Source of the DNA: a virus
DNA length: 45,772 bases
IMG/VR virus record: IMGVR_UViG_3300045049_000036
Coordinates: 1-45,772 of that record
Reading direction: 5' to 3' (one strand)
The notes beneath the pieces were generated by a model. The model worked only from the letters and a program-made list of their open reading frames with translations. It was not told the origin of the DNA and ran no database searches. Of the stretch, positions 12,874 to 22,565 are shown piece by piece (the stretch's first letter is position 1; each line of letters opens with the position of its first letter). A program made the position numbers and the translations under genes.

Positions 12874-15800
12874 TTATAGACGTTCAAGCATTCTGTATGC
12901 TTCGTCCACTGTAGGAATCTCAGGCCATTTTGAGATCACAGTGTCCGGACCGACTCCATTTGCTTTGCAATATTCGCCGGCACGACGTCCTTGTTCTGTA
13001 TGCGCAAAGCGATAGTCGCCATTGACTGGATCAACAAACACTGCCTGTATGCCGCGCGGATCGTTTGATACATCGATAAATAGCGAGTGTGCATCCATTC
13101 CTGAAATCGCTTTGTATGCATCCCAGTTTACGGCCGCACCACCGCCTTGACTCAGATTGGGGTTGAACAACATCTTTCCCAGCGGACAGTTAGACACAAT
13201 AAGGTTGTAATCTGATGTTCCATAGTTTGGATGCGCGGCAACATCCCAATTCAGATACACTGGCGAAATGTTTGCCCGAGTCGTGTCAAACATATCTAGG
13301 ATGACAATGTTGTATTGCCAACTTCCTCTTGGAGATCTGCAGAAAACAACGTTGTCTTCACTGTCGAGAGTGCCTGCAGTGCTCTTAACGTGAACTAGAT
13401 TGTGTTCTACAAATAGGGACGAACTTGCCTGCGTTGGGATAGTATTTCCAAATACAACGCCTCTTTGACCAACGTCCCCAGGATTAGACCACGAACGCAT
13501 TGCAAAGATATTGTTGCGGATGAAATATCTATTGTTTCCATACCAAGTTAAATTCAGACCGATCGCGACATCACGGAAAATGTTGTGCTCCATGTACAAA
13601 TCGTACGTCGGCTGAGCACCGCATCCTATGTAGTATCCTCCAAGGACATAGTTGTTTCTGAAGATATACGTGTCGCAGTTGAAACCGCCTGTCGCCTGTC
13701 CTGTCAGGACAGTACCCGATACTGGGTTTAGTCCAGCATCAAGAACACAATCTTCAATGATAGACTCAACAGCGTTTCCGCCACCAGAGTTGTGTGAATA
13801 CACAGCGGCTTGACGCGCGTTGCTGAAATAGCAATAACGGATGTGATTGTAGGTCCCAGCCGTGACTGCTGCATACCATGTCCATCCGATGTTGCCACTT
13901 GGGCTATCACTTGCTCCGTAGATGATAGAACGGGTTAATTTCCCCGAACCCACTACTGCCCCGTGTGTAGTGGCATGCTGGATAACTAGTCTATCACCTT
14001 CAAAGTAGTTAGGTCCAGCAAGTGCACCATATCCATGTGAGCCGCACTGGAGGCGAATTCCCGACATATAGCCATCGCGTCCATATTGGAACCAATCACA
14101 GGTTGAGAATCTGTTTACCACTTCATAACGATAAGTTCCAGATCCTGGAGCCAATCCATCTGTTGGATGTATCGTGATTTTCCAAGTCGTTGAGTTGACT
14201 ACCTCTAAGAAGCTAGTTCCTGCAGTCGCAATGCAAGTCGCCTTATCTTCGGTTTTAGGCATGCGGTTTGCCGACGAAATCGGATTCAATGCCTCTGCTT
14301 CTGTCGCAGTATTCACTTCAACAATGAATACGTTACTGTAGCCATCGTCTAAGAGCGTCTCAGGAGGAGTCCACGTATAGGAGTAAGTTCCATCCCCATT
14401 AGAGACAAAGCTACCATTGCTAACAGGAGCTAGTGCTGAAATGATTGGAAGCGGTCCACTACTTCTACCTTGACGAACATCGCGAATGGCGATCCCTGTT
14501 GGACTTGTTCCACCCTCAGACTGTCCGCCATTTCTCGGATCCTCTCTATGGAGAGAACCACGCCATAAACCGACGCTTTGGTTTTTCGTTAGAGCTGGTA
14601 ACGGAGTGAACGTAGCTTTAGGCGTATATGGATCTGTTCCATTATTGCTGTCGGATCCAGTTACGCTGTTTAAGAAATACGAGGACTGACGTTCGATCCA
14701 AGCGCGATCTCCAGCTGGAGAAGACGGAAATTGAAATTTCCAATCACGTTGTGGCAACTGCGGAGCAGGTGCATATTGCTTATAGTCTTCCAAAAGGCCG
14801 AACGTTGTAAGTCCAGCGTATGGAGTGAGGATTGTGATCGGACTAGATCCATTATTGGTGACCACCAAACGAATGTCTAATGTGTTTACGTTTTCTACAA
14901 CATAAACACCTTCCCACAATCCAGGAGCAGTCTGAGTCCACGTTTGTGGACTTGGCGGACCATAAGTAAGAACATTGAATGATAATCCGGTGACTGAAAT
15001 ATCAGGTTGGAAGACAGCAAAATACCGAGACGATCCTGGCCCCGGAACCAAGTTACCGTTTCCGCTTGGGGCAGCCCACGGACCATATGGAGCTCTACCT
15101 CCGAAGTGAGCGCCTAAATCCCATTTGATAGAGCCGCCCGCAGGAATCGTCCACGTTCCATCAGCATTTCGTACAGCACCTCCAGTAAAAGTGATTTGAA
15201 AGTCAGCTGCGGCTGTAGATAACTCAGCTATCCAGTTGCGGATGGCAAACAAATCTGTTTCACGGAAGCGTTCACGTAGTATTTGATACAAGCGTCGATC
15301 GTATGAGCCTTGTGAGATGCTTCCTACCAATGTGGCTGTCCCAGAAACATTCTGATAGACGTTATAAGATGTACTTCCACTGAGAACAGGGGTCAGGAAG
15401 TATTGTCCAGGTTGCACATTGACGCCAATGACTGCAACTGCAGAAGCGCCAATTAAGCCTGTGCTGTTCGTAAAGCTCAACGTCGGAGCGCTCGTATAGT
15501 TGCTTCCTGGAGATGTGATGACAATTCCAGTCAGCGCCCCACCAACAACAGTGAATCTGCCCGTCGCTCCAGAACCGCCGCCTCCGGTAAAAATCAAGTC
15601 AAACGTACCATTTGTTCCACCTGATCCGGCAACAAGAGTAGTTGTTCCAACTACTCCATTACTCAAAGCATCGGCTGTTGTTGGAAACAAACCTCTTGAT
15701 TGGAGAGCTGCATTAGCCGCACTTAGAGCTTGAGTAGATGAGTTTTGAGCTGCGGAAGCTTGATCAGTTGCCAATGATGCGCTTGCAGCTGCTGCATCGC

Positions 15801-15987
15801 GCGCAGCGTATAGTGCAGCTTGAGAGGCGTTGAATGCGTCCGTATTGTCCTTCATCACTTTAGCGAAGGAATCAACCAAGCCGCCTTCAGTTTCTACCGA
15901 CGTTGTGTTGTCTCCATGAATAATCTGGTGAGCAACATCCGCGTCCGTCATGAACTGCTGGATCTTTGTTTGAAATGGTGTTGTCAT
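12874..15987 (-). CDS. Tailspike with right-handed beta-helix
   Basis: The product is 1037 residues from the ATG at 15987. An N-terminal helical, Ala-rich stalk (about 40-95) is followed by a Gly-rich module ending GSNYTSAPTLSF, a repeat found in many phage fibres. The C-terminal 600 residues begin SVTGSDSNNGTDPYTPKATF and run through many short N/G-rich strand turns (IIEDCVLDAG, YIFRNNYVLGG, YFIRNNIFAM), typical of parallel beta-helix polysaccharide-degrading spikes. It probably binds or cuts a host surface glycan. It is the last of the fibre genes. The catalytic residues cannot be told by eye. Confidence 0.8.
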   Translation of the reverse strand: MTTPFQTKIQQFMTDADVAHQIIHGDNTTSVETEGGLVDSFAKVMKDNTDAFNASQAALYAARDAAAASASLATDQASAAQNSSTQALSAANAALQSRGLFPTTADALSNGVVGTTTLVAGSGGTNGTFDLIFTGGGGSGATGRFTVVGGALTGIVITSPGSNYTSAPTLSFTNSTGLIGASAVAVIGVNVQPGQYFLTPVLSGSTSYNVYQNVSGTATLVGSISQGSYDRRLYQILRERFRETDLFAIRNWIAELSTAAADFQITFTGGAVRNADGTWTIPAGGSIKWDLGAHFGGRAPYGPWAAPSGNGNLVPGPGSSRYFAVFQPDISVTGLSFNVLTYGPPSPQTWTQTAPGLWEGVYVVENVNTLDIRLVVTNNGSSPITILTPYAGLTTFGLLEDYKQYAPAPQLPQRDWKFQFPSSPAGDRAWIERQSSYFLNSVTGSDSNNGTDPYTPKATFTPLPALTKNQSVGLWRGSLHREDPRNGGQSEGGTSPTGIAIRDVRQGRSSGPLPIISALAPVSNGSFVSNGDGTYSYTWTPPETLLDDGYSNVFIVEVNTATEAEALNPISSANRMPKTEDKATCIATAGTSFLEVVNSTTWKITIHPTDGLAPGSGTYRYEVVNRFSTCDWFQYGRDGYMSGIRLQCGSHGYGALAGPNYFEGDRLVIQHATTHGAVVGSGKLTRSIIYGASDSPSGNIGWTWYAAVTAGTYNHIRYCYFSNARQAAVYSHNSGGGNAVESIIEDCVLDAGLNPVSGTVLTGQATGGFNCDTYIFRNNYVLGGYYIGCGAQPTYDLYMEHNIFRDVAIGLNLTWYGNNRYFIRNNIFAMRSWSNPGDVGQRGVVFGNTIPTQASSSLFVEHNLVHVKSTAGTLDSEDNVVFCRSPRGSWQYNIVILDMFDTTRANISPVYLNWDVAAHPNYGTSDYNLIVSNCPLGKMLFNPNLSQGGGAAVNWDAYKAISGMDAHSLFIDVSNDPRGIQAVFVDPVNGDYRFAHTEQGRRAGEYCKANGVGPDTVISKWPEIPTVDEAYRMLERL

Positions 15988-16015
15988 GATTGTGCGTAGT
16001 TGATAGTCGTTTAAC

Positions 16016-16510
16016 TTACACAGAATGCCATGTGGTTGGCATTGTCACATTGATAAGGGTACTTAGAGCATCCATAAGAAGAGCGTAGTTCTCATCTGGA
16101 AGCAGATAGTTAACGTAATAGTCAAGTTCGTCCATAAGAACAGAATCATCGGGGACAACATATGCTCCATCAAAACTGACTATGGCTATTGTAGAACCTC
16201 CAAGATTGGTTGCCGTTACTTGACATTGGATGGTACTAGCTAAATCAGAATTTTGCACCACATATTTATAACTTGTTGCACCAGTGATGGGGACATCGTT
16301 CAGTGTCCATTGATAGGTGAAAGTGATCGGACTGCCGTTACCATCCCACTGACCGATGTCCAGTAAAAGGTTCTGCCCTGCAGCATAAGTTCCAATAATT
16401 ATCCCCTGACGTATCATTGTCGGTACGAAGGGAATAAGTGGTGGATGCAGCAATCTGTGTAGAACTGCATGCGACGGCTGTAGTAATGCCGTCAAATGCT
16501 GTAGTCCCAT
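16016..16510 (-). CDS. Ig-like domain tail accessory protein
   Basis: The product is 164 residues from the ATG at 16510 with GAGGA upstream. Residues about 65-110 (FTYQWTLNDVPITGATSYKY, then QCQVTATNLGGS) form the classic YxW...G...C...A-N Ig-like/PKD pattern found in phage surface proteins. The C-terminal part is acidic and helical (DELDYYVNYLLPDENYALLMD). It precedes the tailspike and follows an MmcB-like nuclease gene. It is probably a weak carbohydrate-binding virion decoration or fibre accessory protein. Confidence 0.7.
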   Translation of the reverse strand: MGLQHLTALLQPSHAVLHRLLHPPLIPFVPTMIRQGIIIGTYAAGQNLLLDIGQWDGNGSPITFTYQWTLNDVPITGATSYKYVVQNSDLASTIQCQVTATNLGGSTIAIVSFDGAYVVPDDSVLMDELDYYVNYLLPDENYALLMDALSTLINVTMPTTWHSV

Positions 16511-16513
16511 GAT

Positions 16514-17074
16514 TCAATCCTCAATGAAGACGCGTTCGCGTTGGCGTTTCAATCTCTTTGAAAGATCTCCGGCTCTCCACGCTAATCGCGCCAATATAGA
16601 TATACGAGTTTCTGCCTCGACTGTCACTCGTTTTGCAGGCTTAGCTGTCTTCATGTATCCGTCATCGCCAAGCACCAAAATACCAACACGCTTTGGGATT
16701 CGAGCCTTGAGCTCATGATTGTTGTAGATTTTCTTGGCAACTTCTTTGGTAAATGCAAGATAGACTCGATCGGCAAACGGCAGATACTCTGTCCATTTAT
16801 CATCCGATCTAAAATCGGCTACAGAACTTTTAACTTCTATAAGAACAAGATCACCCTTAATCTTGCAGCCAATAACATCAGCACGACGACGGCCCCATGG
16901 TAAGATGCCTAACTCAAACGTAAGACTGAACCCGTATTTAAAGAACATCATTGCCGAAGCTTTCTTAAGAGCTTCCGCGGTTTCTGTTCTTGGACTAGTG
17001 TTACGAGCGTTCTTTAGAGATTCTATCTCTGTTTTGAGGTTCTTGTGCCTACGTTTGAATCTTCGACCCATCAT
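16514..17074 (-). CDS. MmcB-like PD-(D/E)XK nuclease
   Basis: The product is 186 residues from the ATG at 17074, which overlaps the preceding stop as ATGA, with GGAAAGA upstream. RRRADVIG followed by GDLVLIEVKSSVADFRSD and KWTEYLPFADRVYLAF matches the MmcB (DUF2161-like) DNA-repair protein signature, with Asp66, Glu80 and Lys82 forming a PD-(D/E)XK active site. The N- and C-termini are strongly basic, as in DNA-binding proteins. MmcB proteins are linked to mutagenic repair in alphaproteobacteria. Its place inside a tail-fibre/membrane gene block is unexpected. Confidence 0.8.
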   Translation of the reverse strand: MMGRRFKRRHKNLKTEIESLKNARNTSPRTETAEALKKASAMMFFKYGFSLTFELGILPWGRRRADVIGCKIKGDLVLIEVKSSVADFRSDDKWTEYLPFADRVYLAFTKEVAKKIYNNHELKARIPKRVGILVLGDDGYMKTAKPAKRVTVEAETRISILARLAWRAGDLSKRLKRQRERVFIED

Positions 17075-17595
17075 TCTTTCCGTTCTTTAGACAGTGCTTG
17101 TTCTCGTTCTAACTCTCGCCTACTTTCAGCACCTGTATCTCGCTCTATATGGGTTGGACGATCTTTGACCCTTTCGTCTTCATCATCTTCGCTATCACGA
17201 CGACGCCTGTCGGACATGTCGGCTTTATAATCAGCGCGTAGATTGATCTGTGCATTTGCATTCAGACGTGATAGATCCATCCACTTCGACGCCAATGCAG
17301 TACCGGACCAAGCTCCAAGGTATAGGCCATAGAACAAAGGATCAAGTCGAGAATTGTCGTCGTGAATCACCATATACATCAAGAGCCACGAACTAACGCC
17401 TCCACAAATCAGCACCATTACACGAGCGGCGCTTGGCTTCCCAGTCTCATCGCGGAACATGTCCGCAAAGTCAAAGTTATTATTTGGATTCTGCTGTATT
17501 CGGTACAAGACATAGAACATCAGTACCATTACAGCGACTAGCATTAGGGCCGGAAGATCTAAGATCTTCCATAGCCATGTAAAGAATTCATTCAT
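17071..17595 (-). CDS. Membrane protein with charged C-tail
   Basis: The product is 174 residues from the ATG at 17595 with AAGGA 5 bases upstream. Hydrophobic segments lie at about 13-31 (LPALMLVAVMVLMFYVLY), 56-77 (AARVMVLICGGVSSWLLMYMV) and 86-105. The last 60 residues are highly charged (DRRRRDSEDDEDERVKDR). Three helices plus a charged cytoplasmic tail would fit a class I holin-like protein, and the segment FRDETGKPSAAR before helix 2 resembles small phage membrane proteins near lysis genes. It is coupled by ATGA to the nuclease gene. The function is not established. Confidence 0.7.
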   Translation of the reverse strand: MNEFFTWLWKILDLPALMLVAVMVLMFYVLYRIQQNPNNNFDFADMFRDETGKPSAARVMVLICGGVSSWLLMYMVIHDDNSRLDPLFYGLYLGAWSGTALASKWMDLSRLNANAQINLRADYKADMSDRRRRDSEDDEDERVKDRPTHIERDTGAESRRELEREQALSKERKE

Positions 17596-17602
17596 GTAGT
17601 CC

Positions 17603-19660
17603 TTAGGTAAGACCGTTGAGGTTCGTGATACGCCATCTAGTTGCAGTCACTTTCAGCAGTGAACATTGACCTCCAGCAGCCAGTGTGCGCGATCCAGTTG
17701 ATCCAGAGCCAACCAATACTAACGTGTCTGTCGTTATAGAGATAGTCAGGGTTCCGGCACTTACATCATTGTCAATAAGGATATAGGTTCCGATAGGGAA
17801 AGGTACTGTGGCATTTGATGGAATGGTGATTGTGCGACCAGTAGTATCTGAAGACGGGTGATATAGATGACAGTCTGAGTCACTCGCAACTAACTGATAG
17901 TTACTAGTAATTATGTTCTGCTTGAGAACTCGTAATGCGATTTCAGCGCCCGGTGAACCTGTTCCAGTGCCATTCAGTGTTCCCACTAGTGTCGGCTGAT
18001 CAACAGATTGAACCAGACCGTCGAAATATACACTCATTGCAGATTCAGCATACGCTCCTGACATCTGCGTGGTGGATGCCGTTGGCGTTCCGTTATCTGT
18101 CCATGTAAAGCTGAACGTTCCTCTATTCGTTTTCCAGTTTGGAACAGCAGCATACCCATGGAATATACCCACTTGTGCAGCGTTAGGAAGTTCACCTTTT
18201 CGGCCTAAGAACGTCGGAACAGCATTTGCGTCGAAAAACTTGCGACGATTGGCCACTGTTCCGATCGACATGTAGTTCACAGGATCGAACCAAAGTAGAT
18301 ACATGTCTCCAGTGAACTTATTTGCCGTTCCTGAATCTGATCCTACATACCACGAGGCTGAGTTGTAGTTCAGTGTCTGTCCAGTAGTGAACGTTGTTTC
18401 TGTATAGTCAAGAACATCGTTCACATAGATCTTTCCAGTTGCTGGCGTAGTCAAATCCCATGCAATCAGAATGGTATAGAATCCAGCTGAAGCACAAGGA
18501 GCTTGACCAGTTGCAAACAACAGGACGGTCGTGCTCGAAGAATTCTTTCCAGTGACAACGATATCTCCAGTTGTTGCCCTTTGAACAGTGAATTTGTCAT
18601 TAGCAAGAAGCGTTTCCAACGTTCCGGCTGCGTTTGCGAATCGAACGGCTAGATACAGAGTACCTTTTTGTCCATTTGAGATGCCCATAGATGCAGCAGT
18701 AGCATTCATGTACATCGTACTGCCATCAAAAGACTTTCCTGGCAGCAGATATTGTGGGCTTGAAAGTACGTCTAATGCTAGAGCTGAACGAGCAGCACCC
18801 TTAGATGCTGCCTGCAGCACGTTAAGTCCTACAGTAGATCCAGCATCGAGAGCTTCTACATCAAACGACATGGTAGTGCCGTTGTCAGATACAAATCGGA
18901 ACAACAGGCTTTGTCCTGGAGTTAGAGACAAACTAAGTCCTGGATTGGCGTAGGACAATGACACAGACACGTCTGGATTGACAGTAACTGTGCTCGTACC
19001 ACGATTCGCCAACATGAATTCAGCTCCTGCAGTCAAAGTAGCAGGATTGAAGTTGACTCTATTCAAGTTTACTGTGGCAGCTGAAGAGTTTGTCATGCGT
19101 ACGAGCTTCTGCGCATACTGCTGCAGAATATCAAACGATGTGACACTCGTTGTGATCAACTGTCGTGGTTGAGCCTGTTGATTTTGGATGTCAACATACA
19201 GTTCAGCAATAGCGCCTTCAACAGTGGTTGCTGTGATGTAGTTATTGACATCGGCAATGCTCAGATCGCCCGCAACAAGAGTTGCGTTGCCAGTTTTGCC
19301 GTTGACCTGCGTTACGAACGTTCCCTGTGGAATGTCGCGCAAGAATCCTAACCAGCCAATTGGTGATTTGATTACATCAACAGCTGTCACGCTATTAGCC
19401 GCCAGATTGATACCTGAACCACCGACAAATGTGAGCTGTCCATTCCAGTTGATGGTGTGACCACCACTTGAATCTTGAACGAAAATCAACAGACCTTCTG
19501 TTCCAGTAGGATAGCCGGACCAGAAACCTCCAAATGTGATATTGGCTGTTAGAACCAGATATGAATAAGGAGGTTCCTTTGCCGTTCCGATTACGTAGCT
19601 GTCTGCATAAGTTGTCAGACTATTAGTCTTCCAACCTTTGACAAGTGCGCCTGCTGACAT
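17603..19660 (-). CDS. Tail fibre with LamG/concanavalin-like domain
   Basis: The product is 685 residues from the ATG at 19660 with GAGGA upstream. The N-terminal ~130 residues include WLGFLRDIPQGTFVTQVNGKTG, a common fibre attachment/linker motif. A middle region (about 310-460: KGTLYLAVRFAN ... FYTILIAWDL ... WYVGSD) resembles a LamG jelly-roll lectin domain. The C-terminus repeats a Thr/Ile-rich pattern (TGRTITIPSN ... RWRITNLNGLT) typical of fibre head or cap modules. A receptor-binding role is inferred. Confidence 0.8.
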   Translation of the reverse strand: MSAGALVKGWKTNSLTTYADSYVIGTAKEPPYSYLVLTANITFGGFWSGYPTGTEGLLIFVQDSSGGHTINWNGQLTFVGGSGINLAANSVTAVDVIKSPIGWLGFLRDIPQGTFVTQVNGKTGNATLVAGDLSIADVNNYITATTVEGAIAELYVDIQNQQAQPRQLITTSVTSFDILQQYAQKLVRMTNSSAATVNLNRVNFNPATLTAGAEFMLANRGTSTVTVNPDVSVSLSYANPGLSLSLTPGQSLLFRFVSDNGTTMSFDVEALDAGSTVGLNVLQAASKGAARSALALDVLSSPQYLLPGKSFDGSTMYMNATAASMGISNGQKGTLYLAVRFANAAGTLETLLANDKFTVQRATTGDIVVTGKNSSSTTVLLFATGQAPCASAGFYTILIAWDLTTPATGKIYVNDVLDYTETTFTTGQTLNYNSASWYVGSDSGTANKFTGDMYLLWFDPVNYMSIGTVANRRKFFDANAVPTFLGRKGELPNAAQVGIFHGYAAVPNWKTNRGTFSFTWTDNGTPTASTTQMSGAYAESAMSVYFDGLVQSVDQPTLVGTLNGTGTGSPGAEIALRVLKQNIITSNYQLVASDSDCHLYHPSSDTTGRTITIPSNATVPFPIGTYILIDNDVSAGTLTISITTDTLVLVGSGSTGSRTLAAGGQCSLLKVTATRWRITNLNGLT

Positions 19661-19679
19661 GAAATGTCCTCAAATGATG

Positions 19680-22556
19680 TTATGGTAGGGCGTTGGCCGC
19701 AACTACGGTCGCCAAGGCAGATGCAGATACTTGTTGATAGCCAGAATTTGTGTCATTACGTGAATCGATCACGAAGTACACTTTATCTGTGTTTCCACCA
19801 GTTCCGATCGCCAAATCCACTGTCATGTATGTTCCGTTTGTTCCACCGAGATCTGTTACTTCAATGAATGAGATCGATACAGTTCCACCGACGTTCTTCA
19901 AAGAAGCACGCACCTTCCAGCATTTGAATCCCAGAGCGTAGTTGAGTGTCACAATTCCGTCAATGCACCATGCAACTCCGGTAGGAACAATCATTAGGTT
20001 AGCACTCGATAGAGCTCCAGCATCTGTTGTCAATGCTAGTGTCGCGCTAGAACCGTAAGCAGAAGTAGAGATCTGGAACGTAGTTCCGGGCTTTCCTGCG
20101 CCATTCGATCCGCCGTTTGGCAAATAGTTGACAGAAGACTGATTAGAGCTTATGTCGCGATTACTTGTTACGTTGACGTAACTTCCACCAACAGTGACGT
20201 TCGTGCTGCCTGCTATATGATTGTTTGACGTGTTAGCCTGGACAGTAATATTGAAGCCACTCAAGACTATTGAGTAGCTTCCATACATCGAAACTGTCTG
20301 TGATGCGAACACAGAAACGTTTGTCGACGCCCCATCAACATACACGGTTTTACTATTGTAGACCCCGATGTAACGTCCATAAACTACTGTCGAATCTGAT
20401 GCATTGATTGTTGTGAACGCAGGACAGTTCGATAGACTTACAGCAGACTGTGGGACCAGTATGGCTGACAGAGTACTGTTGACGATAGAACTGTATTGTG
20501 GATACAAGTTTACGTTGTTCTGTGGATTGCCGATCGTATTACCGTACCCACCAACGATTTGCACATATCCACCGTTCACACGGTTTACTGCTCCACCAAC
20601 TACTCCAGAATAGTTACCTTGAGCGAAATTGTAAGCACCGGCGATCGAATATCCAGATTGTCCGCTTGCACTGTTCTGGAATCCCATAACAGTTGCACCG
20701 AAGCCTGCTCTGAAGATGCGATTGTTATTAGACGGAGTGTCGTAGTAATTCAGGTAAACAGCTTGCGTGTTGACTGAACTTGTCAGACCCGTGCTAGTTG
20801 TCCTGTAGAATGGGACCACACTCGACAGACTATCAAACAGAGTTGTAGTCGTCAGCGTAATAGACTGAGTGTTACCGCTACCTACTGTTTCGAAAATAAG
20901 TCCATATCCATTGTATGATAAAGCAGCAATGGAGTTCGACCCAAGGACACCCCACAAAGCAGAATTGAACGCTGATGTCAGTGCTGCGTACGTCTGCGCT
21001 GTATTACCAACAATCGAGAAGCTGAAGTTCGTTCCATTGACAGTTCCGGCTACTGCGTATGCAGTCGTATTGTTTGCCAATCCTGTTGCGGTTCCGCTCG
21101 AAACACCACCTGCGATTCCTATTAGAATCAGTGCTGGAGAATTCCATACTGGAGGTGCACTCATCGAACCAGACCAGACACTCAGACCACCGTTAGATGT
21201 CACTGCTAGCGGTGAGCTTGTAATGTCTGTCGTCGGTCCATTAATTGAACCTCCAGGAGCATACATCGGAATGAAGTTTCCGATGCTTAATGATCCTCCC
21301 AATGCCGGTGGGTATTTGTGTCTTGTATTTGCGTCTGGATTCTCCTGCAAGTCTACAGTGGACACGAAGTCCCACACTCCATTTGCCTTCTTAATGAACG
21401 CAAACGTTCCGTTGCTAGTGGGGATTGCAATCGGACTCGCTGGATTTAAAGTAGTTGCACCTGCGGTATTGATCGTAACTGTTGCGTTTTCATATCTGAA
21501 CAGAACCATCCCGCCGGCTGGGAATTGCGTGAACAGATCATCATCTAGAGTTACTGTAGGACTGGCATGTGTTAGTGTGATATATGTGTCATTATCTGTA
21601 TCCAAAACAGAATACGTAGATGCAGACACTGTTTTCAAACTGCTGAAATGCGGACTTACAACTCTATCGTAGTCAGATTGTTTCAGATGGTAGTATTGAC
21701 CGTTCTGACCACCCTGCAAATCACTTAATGTCGCATGATCACCAGTGAAATTCGTGCCAATTGTTGGGCCAAGAACTACGAAATGATCTCCGATGGCAGG
21801 AAGTGCCAATAGCTGAGTGCTCCACGTGCATCCACCATCGACCAACGTTGATAGACGACGGCAAACACCGCACAAAGCACCATCTACAAACTGAACGACT
21901 AGATCTGATTGAGATCCAAAGTACTCACCTGGAGATCCTGCTAGTGCAGTAGAACTTAATCCATAAGCACCTACAGCAGAGACTGTTCCAGAAAACCATG
22001 TCTTGTTCTTGCCAGTGAAGGACCATTTACCAGACGGATCTGAGAAAGCCAGATATGCGCTGTTGAAATCGCCGTCTCCGTAAACAACATACGCATTGTT
22101 CGTATCGGCTGCCGGTGGAATCAATAGATCTGGAGACTGTACACGCGGGAAGAAGTTACGTGTGAAACTGGATACAACTTCCCAGCTAGCAAAGCGTTGG
22201 CCAGAAACTAGATCTACATAGATATCTAGGCGATAGTCTGCTGTAGTTGTCTTCTGAATCTGCACTGTACTAGCACCAACTCCGATCAGAGTAGTGTTAG
22301 AGTACAGAGCAACTTCACCGAATGTGAATGCACTAACAACCGCTGGTATTAGCGAGGTAAAGCGCATGTTGTTCGTGTCTACAGCAACAGGACTGAAGTT
22401 CATTCCCGTAGTATAGACTACTGATCCAGTCAATCCTGTAGGATCCGAAGCTGGCACATAGTTGTATGCATCACCAAAGTCTACTCGTGTAATATTCGTG
22501 AGTAGACCATATGTATTGATGAGAGTACGTCCCGCAGTAGTTAACTGGAAAAGCAT
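19680..22556 (-). CDS. Tail fibre, collar-type N-terminus and beta-rich shaft
   Basis: The product is 958 residues from the ATG at 22556 with AAGGA upstream. Residues 1-115 (LTTAGRTLIN ... FGDAYNYVP ... TFGEVALYSN) are related to the N-terminus of the next fibre gene and to the DUF3751/collar fibre attachment domain. Around 255-305 are GDHFVVLGP and GQYYHLKQSDYDRV, a shaft motif. The C-terminal third is made of short Gly/Asn/Ser/Val strands (NYSGVVGGAVNRVNGG, NVTVGGSYVNVTSN) like a trimeric YadA-like or beta-helical stalk. It probably forms a long fibre carrying a receptor-binding tip. Confidence 0.8.
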   Translation of the reverse strand: MLFQLTTAGRTLINTYGLLTNITRVDFGDAYNYVPASDPTGLTGSVVYTTGMNFSPVAVDTNNMRFTSLIPAVVSAFTFGEVALYSNTTLIGVGASTVQIQKTTTADYRLDIYVDLVSGQRFASWEVVSSFTRNFFPRVQSPDLLIPPAADTNNAYVVYGDGDFNSAYLAFSDPSGKWSFTGKNKTWFSGTVSAVGAYGLSSTALAGSPGEYFGSQSDLVVQFVDGALCGVCRRLSTLVDGGCTWSTQLLALPAIGDHFVVLGPTIGTNFTGDHATLSDLQGGQNGQYYHLKQSDYDRVVSPHFSSLKTVSASTYSVLDTDNDTYITLTHASPTVTLDDDLFTQFPAGGMVLFRYENATVTINTAGATTLNPASPIAIPTSNGTFAFIKKANGVWDFVSTVDLQENPDANTRHKYPPALGGSLSIGNFIPMYAPGGSINGPTTDITSSPLAVTSNGGLSVWSGSMSAPPVWNSPALILIGIAGGVSSGTATGLANNTTAYAVAGTVNGTNFSFSIVGNTAQTYAALTSAFNSALWGVLGSNSIAALSYNGYGLIFETVGSGNTQSITLTTTTLFDSLSSVVPFYRTTSTGLTSSVNTQAVYLNYYDTPSNNNRIFRAGFGATVMGFQNSASGQSGYSIAGAYNFAQGNYSGVVGGAVNRVNGGYVQIVGGYGNTIGNPQNNVNLYPQYSSIVNSTLSAILVPQSAVSLSNCPAFTTINASDSTVVYGRYIGVYNSKTVYVDGASTNVSVFASQTVSMYGSYSIVLSGFNITVQANTSNNHIAGSTNVTVGGSYVNVTSNRDISSNQSSVNYLPNGGSNGAGKPGTTFQISTSAYGSSATLALTTDAGALSSANLMIVPTGVAWCIDGIVTLNYALGFKCWKVRASLKNVGGTVSISFIEVTDLGGTNGTYMTVDLAIGTGGNTDKVYFVIDSRNDTNSGYQQVSASALATVVAANALP

Positions 22557-22565
22557 CTCGTTTCC

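Noticed and set aside
16263-16270. TATTTATA, which read on the minus strand is the T4 late promoter core TATAAATA
   Set aside because: It is a single match inside a coding region without a second instance near other gene starts, so chance is likely.
20869-21672. Plus-strand 267-codon open frame
   Set aside because: It is antisense to a long tail-fibre gene; its composition (Pro/Val/Leu-rich) reflects the reverse strand of Gly/Thr/Asn codons, and there is no ribosome binding site or recognisable domain.
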